A stretch of 61,749 bases of DNA, from positions 1 to 61,749 of the forward strand of contig NZ_WUEI01000021.1 in NCBI RefSeq assembly GCF_012911025.1. Direction: 5' to 3'. A program made the position numbers and the translations under genes. Origin of the DNA: Azoarcus sp. TTM-91. GTDB lineage: Bacteria; Pseudomonadota; Gammaproteobacteria; Burkholderiales; Rhodocyclaceae. Shown here piece after piece: positions 41,752 through 49,875 of this stretch. The first letter of the stretch is position 1, and every line of letters begins with the position of its first letter. Under the pieces are notes generated by a model. It was given only the letters and a program-made list of their open reading frames with translations, was not told the DNA's origin and did no database searches.

Positions 41752-41878
41752 CCGCGCCCACCTCGCCAACCCGCACTACCCCTACCAGGCTGCGCAGGCG
41801 CTGAAGAAGGAAAAGCCGTCCTGGGTGCTGCCGGCGCCTTACGCGCACTGGCTGGAACGCTGCCGGATGCAGGGCTGA
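41752..41878 (+). pseudogene. C-terminal remnant, possibly of an old yellow enzyme/NADH:flavin oxidoreductase
   Basis: The plus strand encodes GRAHLANPHYPYQAAQAL followed by KKEKPSWVLPAPYAHWLERC and a stop at 41878. The GR(A/P)HLANP phrase is like the end of flavin oxidoreductases related to salicylyl-CoA or anthraniloyl-CoA monooxygenase-linked enzymes. No upstream body exists. Identification is tentative. Confidence 0.4.
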
Positions 41879-41941
41879 GGCAGGCCTGCCTGCGGTGATG
41901 CCCGAGCGCAACCGCCCGGGCAGCCCCTTGGCCACCGCCGC

Positions 41942-42991
41942 TCAGGCGGCCTGCAGGCCCGCCAGCGCCTGGGCCAGGCCCGCTTCGATATCCACGCCCT
42001 CGTCGCGCTGGCGCACCGCGAACTGGGTGGATTTCTCCAGCACCACCATGCGCACCCGCGCATCCTCGGTGACGTCGTCCATCATCCTGATCGCCACCTC
42101 GATGCGGTTCTTGCCATGGTCCGCGCTGGAAGTGGCCTGCTCGACCCGGCTTCCGGCGTCGGCGGCGGTACGGTGCAGGCCCTGGGCAATGTCGCCGATC
42201 TCCTTGCTGGAGAGCGCCGAGCGCTCGGCCAGCTTGCGCACCTCGTCCGCCACCACGGCAAAACCGCGGCCACTCTCGCCGGCGCGCGCCGCCTCGATGG
42301 CGGCGTTGAGCGCGAGCAGATTGGTCTGGCTGGCGATCTCCTGGATGCTGGAAACGATGTGCTCGATGCGGTTGGACTGCTCCGTCAGCTCGGCGAACAC
42401 CCGCGCCACCTGGGCGCTGTAGTCGCGCAGCTGGGTCAGCGCGCCATCACTCTCCTGCACCGCGCGGTAGCAGGTGGCGATCTTCTCGGATGCCCGCTCG
42501 GCGGCACCGGTGCCGCGCGAGAGGTGCTCGCAGAACTCCACCTGTGAGGCACACAAGGCAGCCAGCCGGCCGCGCAACCCATCCAGCACCCGGTGGCCGG
42601 CGCCGGCCGCCGCCTGGGGCACAGCGGCCGCCTTCGCCTCGGCGGCCCGCAAACGCTGCTCCGCTGCGCCCCGCTCCGCCTCGGCCTCTTGCAGCTCGCG
42701 CAGCAGCTTGCCGATCGCCCGGGCCGTGCCTTCGGCAACGCTGCCAGGCGCCGCCCGCTGGCCGAGTGCCTGCGCTCCCGCCCAGTCACCGGCAGCCAGG
42801 GACGCCCCCAGGGCGGCGGCATCGCCGCGGCTCAAGCCGGCCGGGGCCGCTGCGGCCAGGGCGCGCACCGCGAGCGCGGCGAAACCCAGCGCCGCGGCGG
42901 CCCCCGCCGGCACGCCACCGCCCTTGAGTGCCGCATAGGCGGCGGACAACACAGCCAGCGCGAGCAAGGCGCCGTCAGCGTAGCGATACAT
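41942..42991 (-). CDS. Methyl-accepting chemotaxis protein with minimal sensor part
   Basis: A 349-residue protein from ATG 42991 (AAGGAG upstream). Two hydrophobic segments ([19 protein letters not shown] and [19 protein letters not shown]) lie at the N-terminus with almost nothing between them, so no periplasmic ligand domain exists. A coiled-coil part follows ([26 protein letters not shown] in pattern), then the signalling hairpin with the near-invariant tip [22 protein letters not shown] and [18 protein letters not shown]. It should interact with CheA/CheW. The lack of a ligand domain suggests energy- or metabolism-linked taxis, or sensing through the membrane or cytoplasmic linker. It lies next to aromatic catabolic genes, a common arrangement. 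Confidence 0.93.
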   Translation of the reverse strand: MYRYADGALLALAVLSAAYAALKGGGVPAGAAAALGFAALAVRALAAAAPAGLSRGDAAALGASLAAGDWAGAQALGQRAAPGSVAEGTARAIGKLLRELQEAEAERGAAEQRLRAAEAKAAAVPQAAAGAGHRVLDGLRGRLAALCASQVEFCEHLSRGTGAAERASEKIATCYRAVQESDGALTQLRDYSAQVARVFAELTEQSNRIEHIVSSIQEIASQTNLLALNAAIEAARAGESGRGFAVVADEVRKLAERSALSSKEIGDIAQGLHRTAADAGSRVEQATSSADHGKNRIEVAIRMMDDVTEDARVRMVVLEKSTQFAVRQRDEGVDIEAGLAQALAGLQAA

Positions 42992-43416
42992 GGTTTTCTC
43001 CTTGTTTTGTCGGGTATTGCGAGGGGTTGGAAAGCCGCACCCCGGCGCCGGGAAACGCCAGGGCTGCAGCAACTCATCGCAAGCCCCGTGCCAGCGGCAG
43101 AGGACGAGCATCCGCGTCCAGGAGGGGGAAAGAGTGCGGCAGCCAGACCGCCGCCCGGGTTCCGCGCGAGCGGCTGCCCAGCCACCGCGTTCGCAACGCG
43201 GCCGGAGGGGCGGCCACCAGGGCAGTGCATCGCATCCTTGCCGCCTGTGCACCGCCGTGGCCCCCGACGCCCAGACCGGCAGCAAAGATGCAGGCCAGCT
43301 GCCATACTCGATCCAGGCGGGCAGCAGCCCGGCTGCGTTGAGCGCCGGCACTTGGCCCGGGCGGCTGCGGCCCAGCCCTTCGCGGCCGGAACTGCAAAAA
43401 GCGCAATACTTCTTTG
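42992..43416. other. Spacer between chemoreceptor and MarR genes
   Basis: About 425 GC-rich bases with overlapping short frames on both strands but none with domain content or a convincing ribosome-binding site. The last 30 bases turn AT-rich at the MarR promoter. Confidence 0.4.
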
Positions 43417-43439
43417 TATAATAGCTATCTTTGCCTAGC
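43417..43439 (+). promoter_or_regulatory. MarR gene promoter and possible operator
   Basis: A consensus -10 box TATAAT at 43417-43422 continues as TATAATAGCT, the same ten bases found before the flavin reductase gene. GCTA-N8-TAGC forms a loose dyad directly after it. The start codon at 43456 lies about 35 bases downstream. An alternative ATG at 43414 would precede the promoter and is rejected. Confidence 0.6.
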
Positions 43440-43455
43440 GATCCATTCCGTTCTC

Positions 43456-44052
43456 ATGCCCGCCAGTACCAAGCGACCAACCACCGGCACCGCCACCACG
43501 AAAGCCGGCGCTAGCTCGGCACGAAAGACGTCCAAGCTCACCGTGTCGCGGCCGGAACTGCTGGTGGACGGTAGCGACGCCGCCTTCCGCGCACTGGTAC
43601 ACGACCTGCTCGCCTTCTCCGCGCGCATCCAGGACATCCGCAACAAGTTCGGCCGCCTGCTGGATCTCTCCGGCACCTCCTACACCATCCTGATGTCCAT
43701 CGCCCACTTGCAGCATGGCGAGGCCGGCATCAACGCCATTGCCGACCACCTGCACTTCAGCGGCGCTTTCATCACCACCGAGGTGAACAAGCTGGTGAAG
43801 GCCGGCCTGGTGGCCAAGGTGACCAACCCCGAAGACCGCCGTCGCGTACGGCTGACGCTGACGCCGGAAGCGCGCACCCAGCTCGACGCCCTCACCGGCA
43901 TCCAGAGCCCGGTGAACGACATGCTCTTCCCGCTCAGCGCGGAGGAGTTCCAGATGCTGGGGCAGATCATGTCCAAGCTGGTGGTTTCCAGCGACCAGGC
44001 GCTGCACCTGGTGGATTACCTCGCCCTGCAGGCAAAGGTCGCCGAGGGCTGA
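43456..44052 (+). CDS. MarR family transcriptional regulator
   Basis: A 198-residue protein from ATG 43456. A basic serine/threonine/alanine-rich tail of about 30 residues precedes the core. The winged helix is in SYTILMSIAHLQHGEAGINAIADHLHFSGAFITTEVNKLVKAGLVAKVTNPEDRRRVRLTLTPEA in pattern, with the DRRR wing. It lies upstream of, and in the same direction as, the flavin reductase/HpaB-type operon and has its own terminator. It is the probable regulator of that operon and, judging from a shared DNA motif, of the third Liv operon. MarR proteins in such places typically repress until an aromatic ligand binds. Confidence 0.93.
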   Translation: MPASTKRPTTGTATTKAGASSARKTSKLTVSRPELLVDGSDAAFRALVHDLLAFSARIQDIRNKFGRLLDLSGTSYTILMSIAHLQHGEAGINAIADHLHFSGAFITTEVNKLVKAGLVAKVTNPEDRRRVRLTLTPEARTQLDALTGIQSPVNDMLFPLSAEEFQMLGQIMSKLVVSSDQALHLVDYLALQAKVAEG

Positions 44053-44090
44053 CGCCAGCCTCCAACGGAGGCACACCCCGCTTTTCTCCG

Positions 44091-44120
44091 ACACGGGCCG
44101 CATCGCGGCCCGTGTGCTTT
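44091..44120 (+). terminator. Terminator after the MarR gene
   Basis: ACACGGGCCG (44091-44100) pairs with CGGCCCGTGT (44106-44115) around CATCG, followed by GCTTTT. It lies 38 bases after the stop codon. Confidence 0.85.
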
Positions 44121-44220
44121 TGCGCGCCGCAGAAGCCCATCCGCCCATCCCTTTCGCGCCCCGTAAGCGCGGTCTTCCACTATTTGCCGAACAGGCTTGC
44201 CTGCCGCTGCAACAGCTTTC

Positions 44221-44244
44221 TATAATAGCTTCGCAACCAAGCTA
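44221..44244 (+). promoter_or_regulatory. Promoter and operator-like dyad of the HpaB-type operon
   Basis: The -10 box TATAAT (44221-44226) runs into the dyad TAGCTT-N7-AAGCTA (44226-44244), perfect over six-base arms. The same ten bases TATAATAGCT occur at the MarR promoter. The dyad with spacer CGCAACC closely matches TAGCTT-TGCAATA-AAGCAA upstream of the third Liv operon. Confidence 0.65.
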
Positions 44245-44325
44245 AATTTAGAAAATAACGAAGCCGCCACGGCCCGCCGGAGAAGCCCCCGGAAAGCCCT
44301 GGCAGCCAGCCCCAGGAGCCGTTTC

Positions 44326-44826
44326 GTGCAAGCCCCGACAGACCCTCGCGAATTCCGCCATTCCCTGGGGCAGTTCGCCACCGGCATCGCCGTGGTGACC
44401 GCCCATGCCGCCGACGGCGAGCACCTGGGGATGACCGTCAACTCCTTCTCTTCCCTCTCGCTCGATCCGCCGCTGGTGCTGTTCAGCCTGATGCGCGGCT
44501 CCGGCGGCCTGGCTCGCCTGCTGGCCGCGGATGGCTTTGCAATCAATGTGCTGGGCGCCGGCCAGCGTGAGCTTTCCGATCTGTTCGCCCGGCCGCAGGA
44601 CGGCCGCTGGGACAAGGTCGCCCACCGCCCCGGCCATGCGCTGGCGCCGCTGCTGGAGGGCGCCCTCGCCCACTTCGAGTGCGGCCACCACTGCCAGTAC
44701 GAGGGGGGCGACCATGTGATCGTGGTCGGCCGCGTGCTGCGCTTCACCTACGACCCCGCGCCGCCGCCGCTGCTCTATTTCCGCGGCCGCTACCACGGCG
44801 TGCAGCACGAGGCCGCGCAGGCCTGA
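44326..44826 (+). CDS. Flavin reductase (HpaC-like) of a two-component monooxygenase
   Basis: A GTG at 44326, seven bases after AGGAG, gives 166 residues. The longer frame back to 44197 would cross the promoter. The protein has the flavin reductase-like split-barrel pattern: DPREFRHSLGQFATGIAVVTAHA, HLGMTVNSFSSLSLDPPLVLFSL, FAINVLGAGQRELSDLFA, then GGDHVIVVGRVLRF and LLYFRGRYHGV near the end. It would reduce FAD or FMN with NAD(P)H and hand it to the oxygenase encoded 91 bases downstream. Length and motifs are normal. Confidence 0.92.
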   Translation: MQAPTDPREFRHSLGQFATGIAVVTAHAADGEHLGMTVNSFSSLSLDPPLVLFSLMRGSGGLARLLAADGFAINVLGAGQRELSDLFARPQDGRWDKVAHRPGHALAPLLEGALAHFECGHHCQYEGGDHVIVVGRVLRFTYDPAPPPLLYFRGRYHGVQHEAAQA

Positions 44827-44917
44827 GAACAAGACCGGCGGCTGCAGGCCCCACCGCAGCCGCCCGCTTCCCGCTTCACCCCCATCCCCGAACCAAACCG
44901 TCCCCAACGGAGCAGAA

Positions 44918-46357
44918 ATGATCAAGACCGGAAGCCAACACATCGCGGGCCTGAACGATGGCCGCGCCGTCTACATCGATGGCGAGCGCGCCGCCGACGT
45001 CACCACCCACCCCGCTTTCCGCAACGCGGTGGCCTCGGTGGGCAAGCTGTTCGACTTCGCCCAGGCCAACCAGGAGCTGATGACTTTCGAGACGCCGGAA
45101 GGCGGCCGCGCCAACCGCATCTGGCAACTGCCCTTCAGCTATGAAGACCTGAAGCAGCGCCGCCAGGGCCTGGAAGCCTGGACCGAGTTGCACGGCGGCT
45201 TCCTCGGCCGCGCGCCGGACCACGTCGCCTCCTGCATCGCCGGCATGTACATGGGCCTGGAAGTGTTCGAGGCCTACGATCCGAAGCGCGCCGGCGCGCT
45301 GGCGGACTACTACAAGTACGCCCGCGACAACGACCTCTACCTCACCTACGTCATCATCAATCCGCAAGCCGACCGCTCCAAGAGCGCCGCCCAGCAGCAG
45401 GATCCCTTCCTCTCCGCCGGCGTGGTGGACCGCGACGCCGAGGGCCTGACCATACGCGGCGCCAAGATGCTGGCCACCGGCGGCATCATGGCCGACGAGG
45501 TGCTGGTCACCTGCATCCAGCCGCTACAGCCGGGCGACGAAAAATACGCCTTCTCCTTCGCCATCCCGATGAACACCAAGGGCCTGAAGGTGATGTCGCG
45601 CAAGTCCTATGAAGCCAGCGCGCCGGATGTGTTCGACAACCCGCTCGCCAGCCGCTTCGACGAGAACGACGCGGTGCTGTTCTTCGACGACGTGAAGGTG
45701 CCCTGGGACCGCGTGTTCGTGGTGGACAGCCTGGAGATGTGCCAGAAGCAGTTCCACGCCACTCCGGCCCACGTCTACCAGAACTACCAGGCCATGATCC
45801 GGCTGTCGGTGAAGCTGCGCTTCCTCATGGGCATCGCCCGCCGCACCGCCGAGATGAACGGCATCATCGGTTTCCCGCAGGTGCGCGACACCCTGGGCCA
45901 GCTGTGCGCCGAGGCGGATATGGTGGATGCCTTCGTGCACGCCATGGAGGCCAAGGGCACCCAGCGCGGCGCCTACTTCGTGCCGGACCGCCACAGCCTC
46001 TACGCCGCCCAGGCGCTCACCCAGCAGATGTATCCGCGCCTGGTCACCGCCATGCGCGACCTCGCCGGCGGCGGCCTGATCATGCTGCCGTCCTCGGTGA
46101 AGGATTTCGCCAACCCGGAAATCGCCTCCATCATCGAGAAGACCCAGCAGTCGCCGGTGGCCGGCGCGCAGGAGCGGGTGAAGTTCTTCAAGCTCGCCTG
46201 GGATGCGCTGGGTTCCGAATTCGCCTCGCGCCACACCCAGTACGAGATGTTCTACGCCGGCGCCACCTTCGTCACCAAGGGCCATTCCTTCCGCACCTAC
46301 GACTGGGACCGCTCCGCCGGCATCCTGGATCGCATGCTGGCGTCGTACTCGCTGTAA
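44918..46357 (+). CDS. 4-hydroxyphenylacetate 3-monooxygenase (HpaB)-family flavin monooxygenase
   Basis: A 479-residue FADH2-dependent oxygenase. Family blocks seen are KTGSQHIAGLNDGRAVYIDGERAADVTTHPAF at the N-terminus, YVIINPQADRSKSAAQQQDP, LTIRGAKMLATGGIMADEVLV, FDENDAVLFFDDVKVPWDRVFV, and a helical C-terminal half with AGGGLIMLPSSVKDFANPE. It belongs to the HpaB/PvcC/chlorophenol monooxygenase family, which hydroxylates phenols or pyrrole-type rings. A separate flavin reductase is encoded just upstream. The substrate cannot be named from sequence, because this family diverges in ring specificity. A cupin gene follows by 29 bases. Confidence 0.92.
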   Translation: MIKTGSQHIAGLNDGRAVYIDGERAADVTTHPAFRNAVASVGKLFDFAQANQELMTFETPEGGRANRIWQLPFSYEDLKQRRQGLEAWTELHGGFLGRAPDHVASCIAGMYMGLEVFEAYDPKRAGALADYYKYARDNDLYLTYVIINPQADRSKSAAQQQDPFLSAGVVDRDAEGLTIRGAKMLATGGIMADEVLVTCIQPLQPGDEKYAFSFAIPMNTKGLKVMSRKSYEASAPDVFDNPLASRFDENDAVLFFDDVKVPWDRVFVVDSLEMCQKQFHATPAHVYQNYQAMIRLSVKLRFLMGIARRTAEMNGIIGFPQVRDTLGQLCAEADMVDAFVHAMEAKGTQRGAYFVPDRHSLYAAQALTQQMYPRLVTAMRDLAGGGLIMLPSSVKDFANPEIASIIEKTQQSPVAGAQERVKFFKLAWDALGSEFASRHTQYEMFYAGATFVTKGHSFRTYDWDRSAGILDRMLASYSL

Positions 46358-46386
46358 CCCCAACCCGAGAGACAGGAGAATCCGAA

Positions 46387-46773
46387 ATGGCAGTGAACAA
46401 GCTACACGACGAGTTCCATACCATCGACATGGTGGACGGCTGGGAAACCCCGCCGGGCTACCCGCCGGGCGCCCGCGTCCAGCAGAAGATCCTCGCCGGC
46501 GGCCTCGACGTGGAAAACAAGCGCGGCAGCCAGACCCGCCTGCTGCGCTTCGAAGGCGGCGTCTTCACCACCAAGCCCTTCGTGCACGATTACTGGGAAG
46601 AAGTGTTCCTGGTCAGCGGCGACCTCACCGTCGGCAACGACGAGAACGGCGAGGGCGGCACCAACTACAAGCCCTTCACCTACGCCTGCCGCCCGCCGGG
46701 CGCCTGGCATGGCCCGTTCAAGTCGGAGAACGGCTGCGTGCTGCTGGAAATCCACTACTACGACCCGGTCTGA
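46387..46773 (+). CDS. Cupin-domain protein
   Basis: A 128-residue protein from ATG 46387 with CAGGAG upstream. It has a single cupin barrel: TRLLRFEGGVFTTKPFVHDYWEEVFLVSGDLTVGND and later YACRPPGAWHGPFKSENGCVLLEIHYYDP. Potential metal ligands are the histidine in FVHDYWEE, the glutamate pair after it and the histidine in AWHGPF. It is last in the reductase-oxygenase operon. It may be a small dioxygenase or isomerase that handles the hydroxylated product, or a non-catalytic sensor. No closer assignment is possible. Confidence 0.88.
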   Translation: MAVNKLHDEFHTIDMVDGWETPPGYPPGARVQQKILAGGLDVENKRGSQTRLLRFEGGVFTTKPFVHDYWEEVFLVSGDLTVGNDENGEGGTNYKPFTYACRPPGAWHGPFKSENGCVLLEIHYYDPV

Positions 46774-46807
46774 AGAACCGGTTTCACCGGCACCGCAGTC
46801 GCTGTCG

Positions 46808-46832
46808 AAACCCGCCCTGAGGCGGGTTTTTC
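46808..46832 (+). terminator. Terminator of the HpaB-type operon
   Basis: CCCGCC-CTGA-GGCGGG (46811-46826) is followed by TTTTTC and preceded by AAA. It lies about 35 bases after the cupin stop. Confidence 0.88.
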
Positions 46833-46904
46833 ATTTGAGCTGCCCCACGGATTTCCTCTTCCAATCCGGCCGTAGCAGGCTCGACACCACGAGAGGAAGA
46901 AGGA

Positions 46905-47230
46905 GGTGAAGCGATCCCAGCCAGGAATACGGCCGAGTTCAAGGAGCAGGCCGCCAAGCGAGCCAATGAGGTCGGCAGCATCAGCCGTGCTGCCGGCGCG
47001 TTGGGCGGGCTTGAGCAAAGGCTGCGCAACGGGGACAAGGCGGCGAAGGCAGACCGCTGAATCGAGCCGGTGCATGGCATGGGCCGCGCGACTCGAAACG
47101 CGGCGACGAGCGATCTCCTTCAATACATCGCCGTCTTCTGCAACCAGAGCAACCGCCACTCCGGCCTGGGGTCCCTGTCGCCCACCCCGTTCATGCAGAA
47201 CCGGATCAGCAAGGAATGGCCGCGTGAAGA
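46905..47230 (+). mobile_element. Remnant of an IS3-family insertion sequence
   Basis: Two decayed pieces of transposase are recognisable. At about 46910-47060 the frame reads NTAEFKEQAAKRANEVGSIS then RAAGALGG...RLRNGDKAAKADR, like the N-terminus of an IS3 OrfA (helix-turn-helix). At about 47103-47228 another frame reads LLQYIAVFCNQSNRHSGLGS then LSPTPFMQ, like the C-terminus of an IS3 OrfB (YNxxRRHSxLGxxSPxxFE). The middle, with the DDE catalytic core, is missing. No intact terminal inverted repeats are visible. It marks the edge of the efflux module. Confidence 0.78.
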
Positions 47231-47263
47231 CGGCCGGCTGGAGGGCGGAGAACGTTGGGCACC

Positions 47264-48748
47264 TCATCGCGTCGCCGTTGCTTCCATGGCGACGCGTTGC
47301 TCGGATTCAGGGACCCGCGAGGAGTCCGACCAGCCCGCTCCCAGCGCCTTGTACAGGGCAATGCCTCCTTGCAGCTGCGCCAGTTGGCTGAGGGCCAGCG
47401 TATCGCGCGCCTGATTCAGGCTGCGCTGCGCCACCAGCACCGGCAGGTAGGCGCTCAATCCTCGCGTATATAGCTGGCTGGCCTGTTGCAGGGCCTGCTG
47501 GCCGTCGGCCACGGCCTTCTGCAATGCGGCTTGCCGCTGGCGTTCGCTGGTCCATGCGGTCAAGGCGTCTTCCACGTCGCGCAGCGCCACACGCACGTCC
47601 CGCTCGTAGATGCGCCGCACGGCGTCGGCCTTGGCCTGCGCCGCGGTCACGCCTGCCCGCGTGCGGCCGCCGTCGTAGAGCGAATGGCTGCCCTGCATCG
47701 CCGCCGACCACGCCAGGCTGGCGCCGGAGAACAGGTCGTGGATGACGCTGGCGCTGGTACCGATCCCCAGGGGAATGCGGAACCTGGGGAAGCGTGCGGC
47801 CTGTGCCACGCCTATCTGCGCGGTGGCGGCAGCCAGGCGCCGTTCGTCCGCGCGCAGGTCGGGCCGTTGGCGAATGACGTCCGAAGGCAGCGACAGCGGC
47901 AAATCGGCTGGCATGGGCAACGCGGGCGCGGGCGTGGCGAGGGTGGCATGCCAGTCGCCGGGAAACCCGCCCGTCAGCACGCCTATCGCATGGCTGAAGC
48001 GGGCGACGTCCGCATGCAGCAAGGGTGGCTGCGCCTCGGCCATTTCGCGCTCGGCGCGGGCCTGGGTGACATCGGCCAGCGTGCCCAGGCCGCTGCGCTG
48101 CGCCTGTTCGGCCAAGCGCTCGGCTTCGGCCAGCGTGCGGATGTTGTCCTGCGCGATGGCCAGGCGCCGTTGCGCAACGCGCAGCCCGGCGTAGTCGGAC
48201 ACCAGCTCGGCCACCAGGCTCACTTGCAGCGCACGATGGTCCTCGGCCAGCGCCTGGATGCCGGCGTCGGCGGCCTCGACCGCGCGGCGCGTGCCGCCGA
48301 ACAGGTCCAGCTCCCAACCGGCATCGAAGCCCAGGTGCCAGGTTCGCGCCTGCCCGCCGGGCTGCGAGCCGAGTGCCTTGCTGCCCCGTACGGCCTCGCC
48401 GGCAACGCCGATCGAGACCTCGGGCAGGGCGGCCGCGCCGATCTGCACGCGCTCGGCGCGGGCCTGGCGCAGGCGTGCCAGGGCGATGTCCAGCTCCTGG
48501 TTGTGCGCCAGGGTCTGATCGACCAGGCGGTCGAGCAAGGGGTCCTGGAAAGCGCGCCACCAGGTGCGCAGGCCGTCGTGGTCGTCATCGGACGGGGCGG
48601 CGTCGGCCTCGACCCAGTGCGCGGGCACGTCCGGCGCCTGCGCGTGGTAGTCCGGGCCCACGGTGGTGCAGCCGGCCAGGACGGTCAGCAGCGAGACCAG
48701 CAGTGCCTGCCGGAGGCGCGGCTGCGTGCGAGGGAGGAATGCATGCAT
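47264..48748 (-). CDS. Outer-membrane efflux lipoprotein (NodT/OprM family)
   Basis: A 494-residue protein with a lipoprotein signal (LVSLLTVLAGCTTVGPDYHA, lipobox LAGC). It follows the RND-type outer membrane factor pattern: WWRAFQDPLLDRLVDQTLAHNQELDIALARLRQARA, two long coiled-coil repeats, FDAGWELDLFGGTRRAVEAADA and, in the second half, LPSDVIRQRPDLRADERRLAAATAQIGVAQAARFPRF. It forms a trimeric barrel-tunnel. It lies ten bases after the membrane-fusion gene and completes a FUSC-type tripartite efflux system. Confidence 0.95.
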   Translation of the reverse strand: MHAFLPRTQPRLRQALLVSLLTVLAGCTTVGPDYHAQAPDVPAHWVEADAAPSDDDHDGLRTWWRAFQDPLLDRLVDQTLAHNQELDIALARLRQARAERVQIGAAALPEVSIGVAGEAVRGSKALGSQPGGQARTWHLGFDAGWELDLFGGTRRAVEAADAGIQALAEDHRALQVSLVAELVSDYAGLRVAQRRLAIAQDNIRTLAEAERLAEQAQRSGLGTLADVTQARAEREMAEAQPPLLHADVARFSHAIGVLTGGFPGDWHATLATPAPALPMPADLPLSLPSDVIRQRPDLRADERRLAAATAQIGVAQAARFPRFRIPLGIGTSASVIHDLFSGASLAWSAAMQGSHSLYDGGRTRAGVTAAQAKADAVRRIYERDVRVALRDVEDALTAWTSERQRQAALQKAVADGQQALQQASQLYTRGLSAYLPVLVAQRSLNQARDTLALSQLAQLQGGIALYKALGAGWSDSSRVPESEQRVAMEATATR

Positions 48749-48758
48749 GGCCTCGCCC

Positions 48759-49688
48759 TCACATCCAGCGGTGCAGCAGCGAGATCAGCCGGCCCTGGGG
48801 CGCCGGCGCGCCTGCCGAGGGCGTGACCTCGATGCTGCCGGTCATGCCTACGGCCAGCACAAGCTCATGTGGGACATGCTCGAACTCGACACGCACCGGA
48901 ATGCGCTGCGCCAGCCGGACCCAGCTGAAGCTGGGTTCCACGCTCGGCAGGCCCTGCGCGTCGGCCTGCTGGTTGCTGTCGGTGATGCCCCGCCCGATGC
49001 TCGCCACCCGCCCCGGCAACACCGGGTCGAAGCCCATCAGGCGGATGCGCGCCGCCGCGCCGGGCTGGATGCCGTGCAGCTTGGTTTCCTCGAAATACCC
49101 GGTGATCCAGAAGCTGTGCGCGTCGATCACGGCCAGGTTCGGCTGGCCCGCCACCGCGTAGTCGCCTTTGTTCAAGCGCAGGTGCGTGACGTAGCCTTCG
49201 GTCGGCGCCCGCAGCTCGGTGCGCGCCAGGTCCAGCTTCGCCCTGTCCACGGCGACCTGCGCACTGCGCAGTTCGGCCTGGGCGATGGCCATCGCCTGGT
49301 TCGCCCGCTGGATGTCCTCGGCGGGCACCAGGCTTTCCATGCCGCGGCGGCGCCGCGCCTCCTCGGTCTTCTGTCGCCAGGACACCTCGGCCGCTGCCAG
49401 CTGCGCCTCGGCCTGGGCCAATGCCAGCGCGAAGCCAGCCTTGTCGATGCGGTAGAGCACATCGCCCTGCTTGACGTATTGATCGTCGGTGACCGAAACC
49501 TCGGCGACGGTGCCTGACACCTCGGGGGCGATGCGCACGATCTGCGCGCTGACACGGCCATCGCGGGTCCAGGGCGCGACGACGTAGGCGCGCCACAGCG
49601 CGCTGGCCAGGAATACGGCAGCGACGGCCACCGCGAGGGTGAATCCTGCCCGTAGCAGCGGCTTGGCGGGGAAAGAGCGTTCAGACAT
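48759..49688 (-). CDS. HlyD/AaeA-type membrane fusion protein
   Basis: A 309-residue adaptor from ATG 49688. One N-terminal transmembrane helix (LRAGFTLAVAVAAVFLASALW) is followed by VVAPWTRDGRVSAQIVRIAPEVSGTVAEVSVTDDQYVKQGDVLYRID in pattern (the biotinyl-lipoyl half motifs), a helical hairpin (LALAQAEAQLAAAEVSWRQ), TELRAPTEGYVTHLRLNKGDY and WITGYFEETKLHGIQPGA. It resembles AaeA of the p-hydroxybenzoate efflux system. Its start overlaps the end of the DUF1656 gene by eight bases. Confidence 0.93.
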   Translation of the reverse strand: MSERSFPAKPLLRAGFTLAVAVAAVFLASALWRAYVVAPWTRDGRVSAQIVRIAPEVSGTVAEVSVTDDQYVKQGDVLYRIDKAGFALALAQAEAQLAAAEVSWRQKTEEARRRRGMESLVPAEDIQRANQAMAIAQAELRSAQVAVDRAKLDLARTELRAPTEGYVTHLRLNKGDYAVAGQPNLAVIDAHSFWITGYFEETKLHGIQPGAAARIRLMGFDPVLPGRVASIGRGITDSNQQADAQGLPSVEPSFSWVRLAQRIPVRVEFEHVPHELVLAVGMTGSIEVTPSAGAPAPQGRLISLLHRWM

Positions 49689-49875
49689 AAAGCACCAGAA
49701 GGGAAACGAGGCAGAGGGAAACGGCGAACTCGAACAGGCCTGGATGCCACACCCAGCGCAGCACCCCGCTGCGCGCGAGCACGAAGCGCAGGCCCAGGTA
49801 GACGGGCAGGGCCAGGCAGGCGTAGGCGAAGAAGGGCGGCAGGTAGATGCCGGCCAACGAGAACTCACTGAGCAT
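49681..49875 (-). CDS. DUF1656 small membrane protein (AaeX-like)
   Basis: A 64-residue protein from ATG 49875 with GGAGG upstream. Two hydrophobic segments (YLPPFFAYACLALPVYLGLRF in pattern and LFEFAVSLCLVSLLVLYV) with the DUF1656 signature PMLSEFSLAGIYLPP at the start. It always accompanies FUSC/AaeB and AaeA proteins. Its job in the pump is unknown. It overlaps the FUSC gene (49865-49875) and the fusion-protein gene. Confidence 0.9.
   Translation of the reverse strand: MLSEFSLAGIYLPPFFAYACLALPVYLGLRFVLARSGVLRWVWHPGLFEFAVSLCLVSLLVLYV

Noticed and set aside
43414..43455. Earlier start of the second MarR gene at 43414
   Set aside because: A consensus TATAAT box lies at 43417-43422, so this ATG would be upstream of the transcription start.
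44197..44325. Earlier start of the flavin reductase at 44197
   Set aside because: It crosses the TATAAT/dyad promoter region and adds residues absent from the family.
47070..47414. 114-codon plus-strand frame after the cupin operon
   Set aside because: Its only recognisable part is an IS3 OrfB tail; the rest runs into the end of the efflux lipoprotein gene on the other strand.
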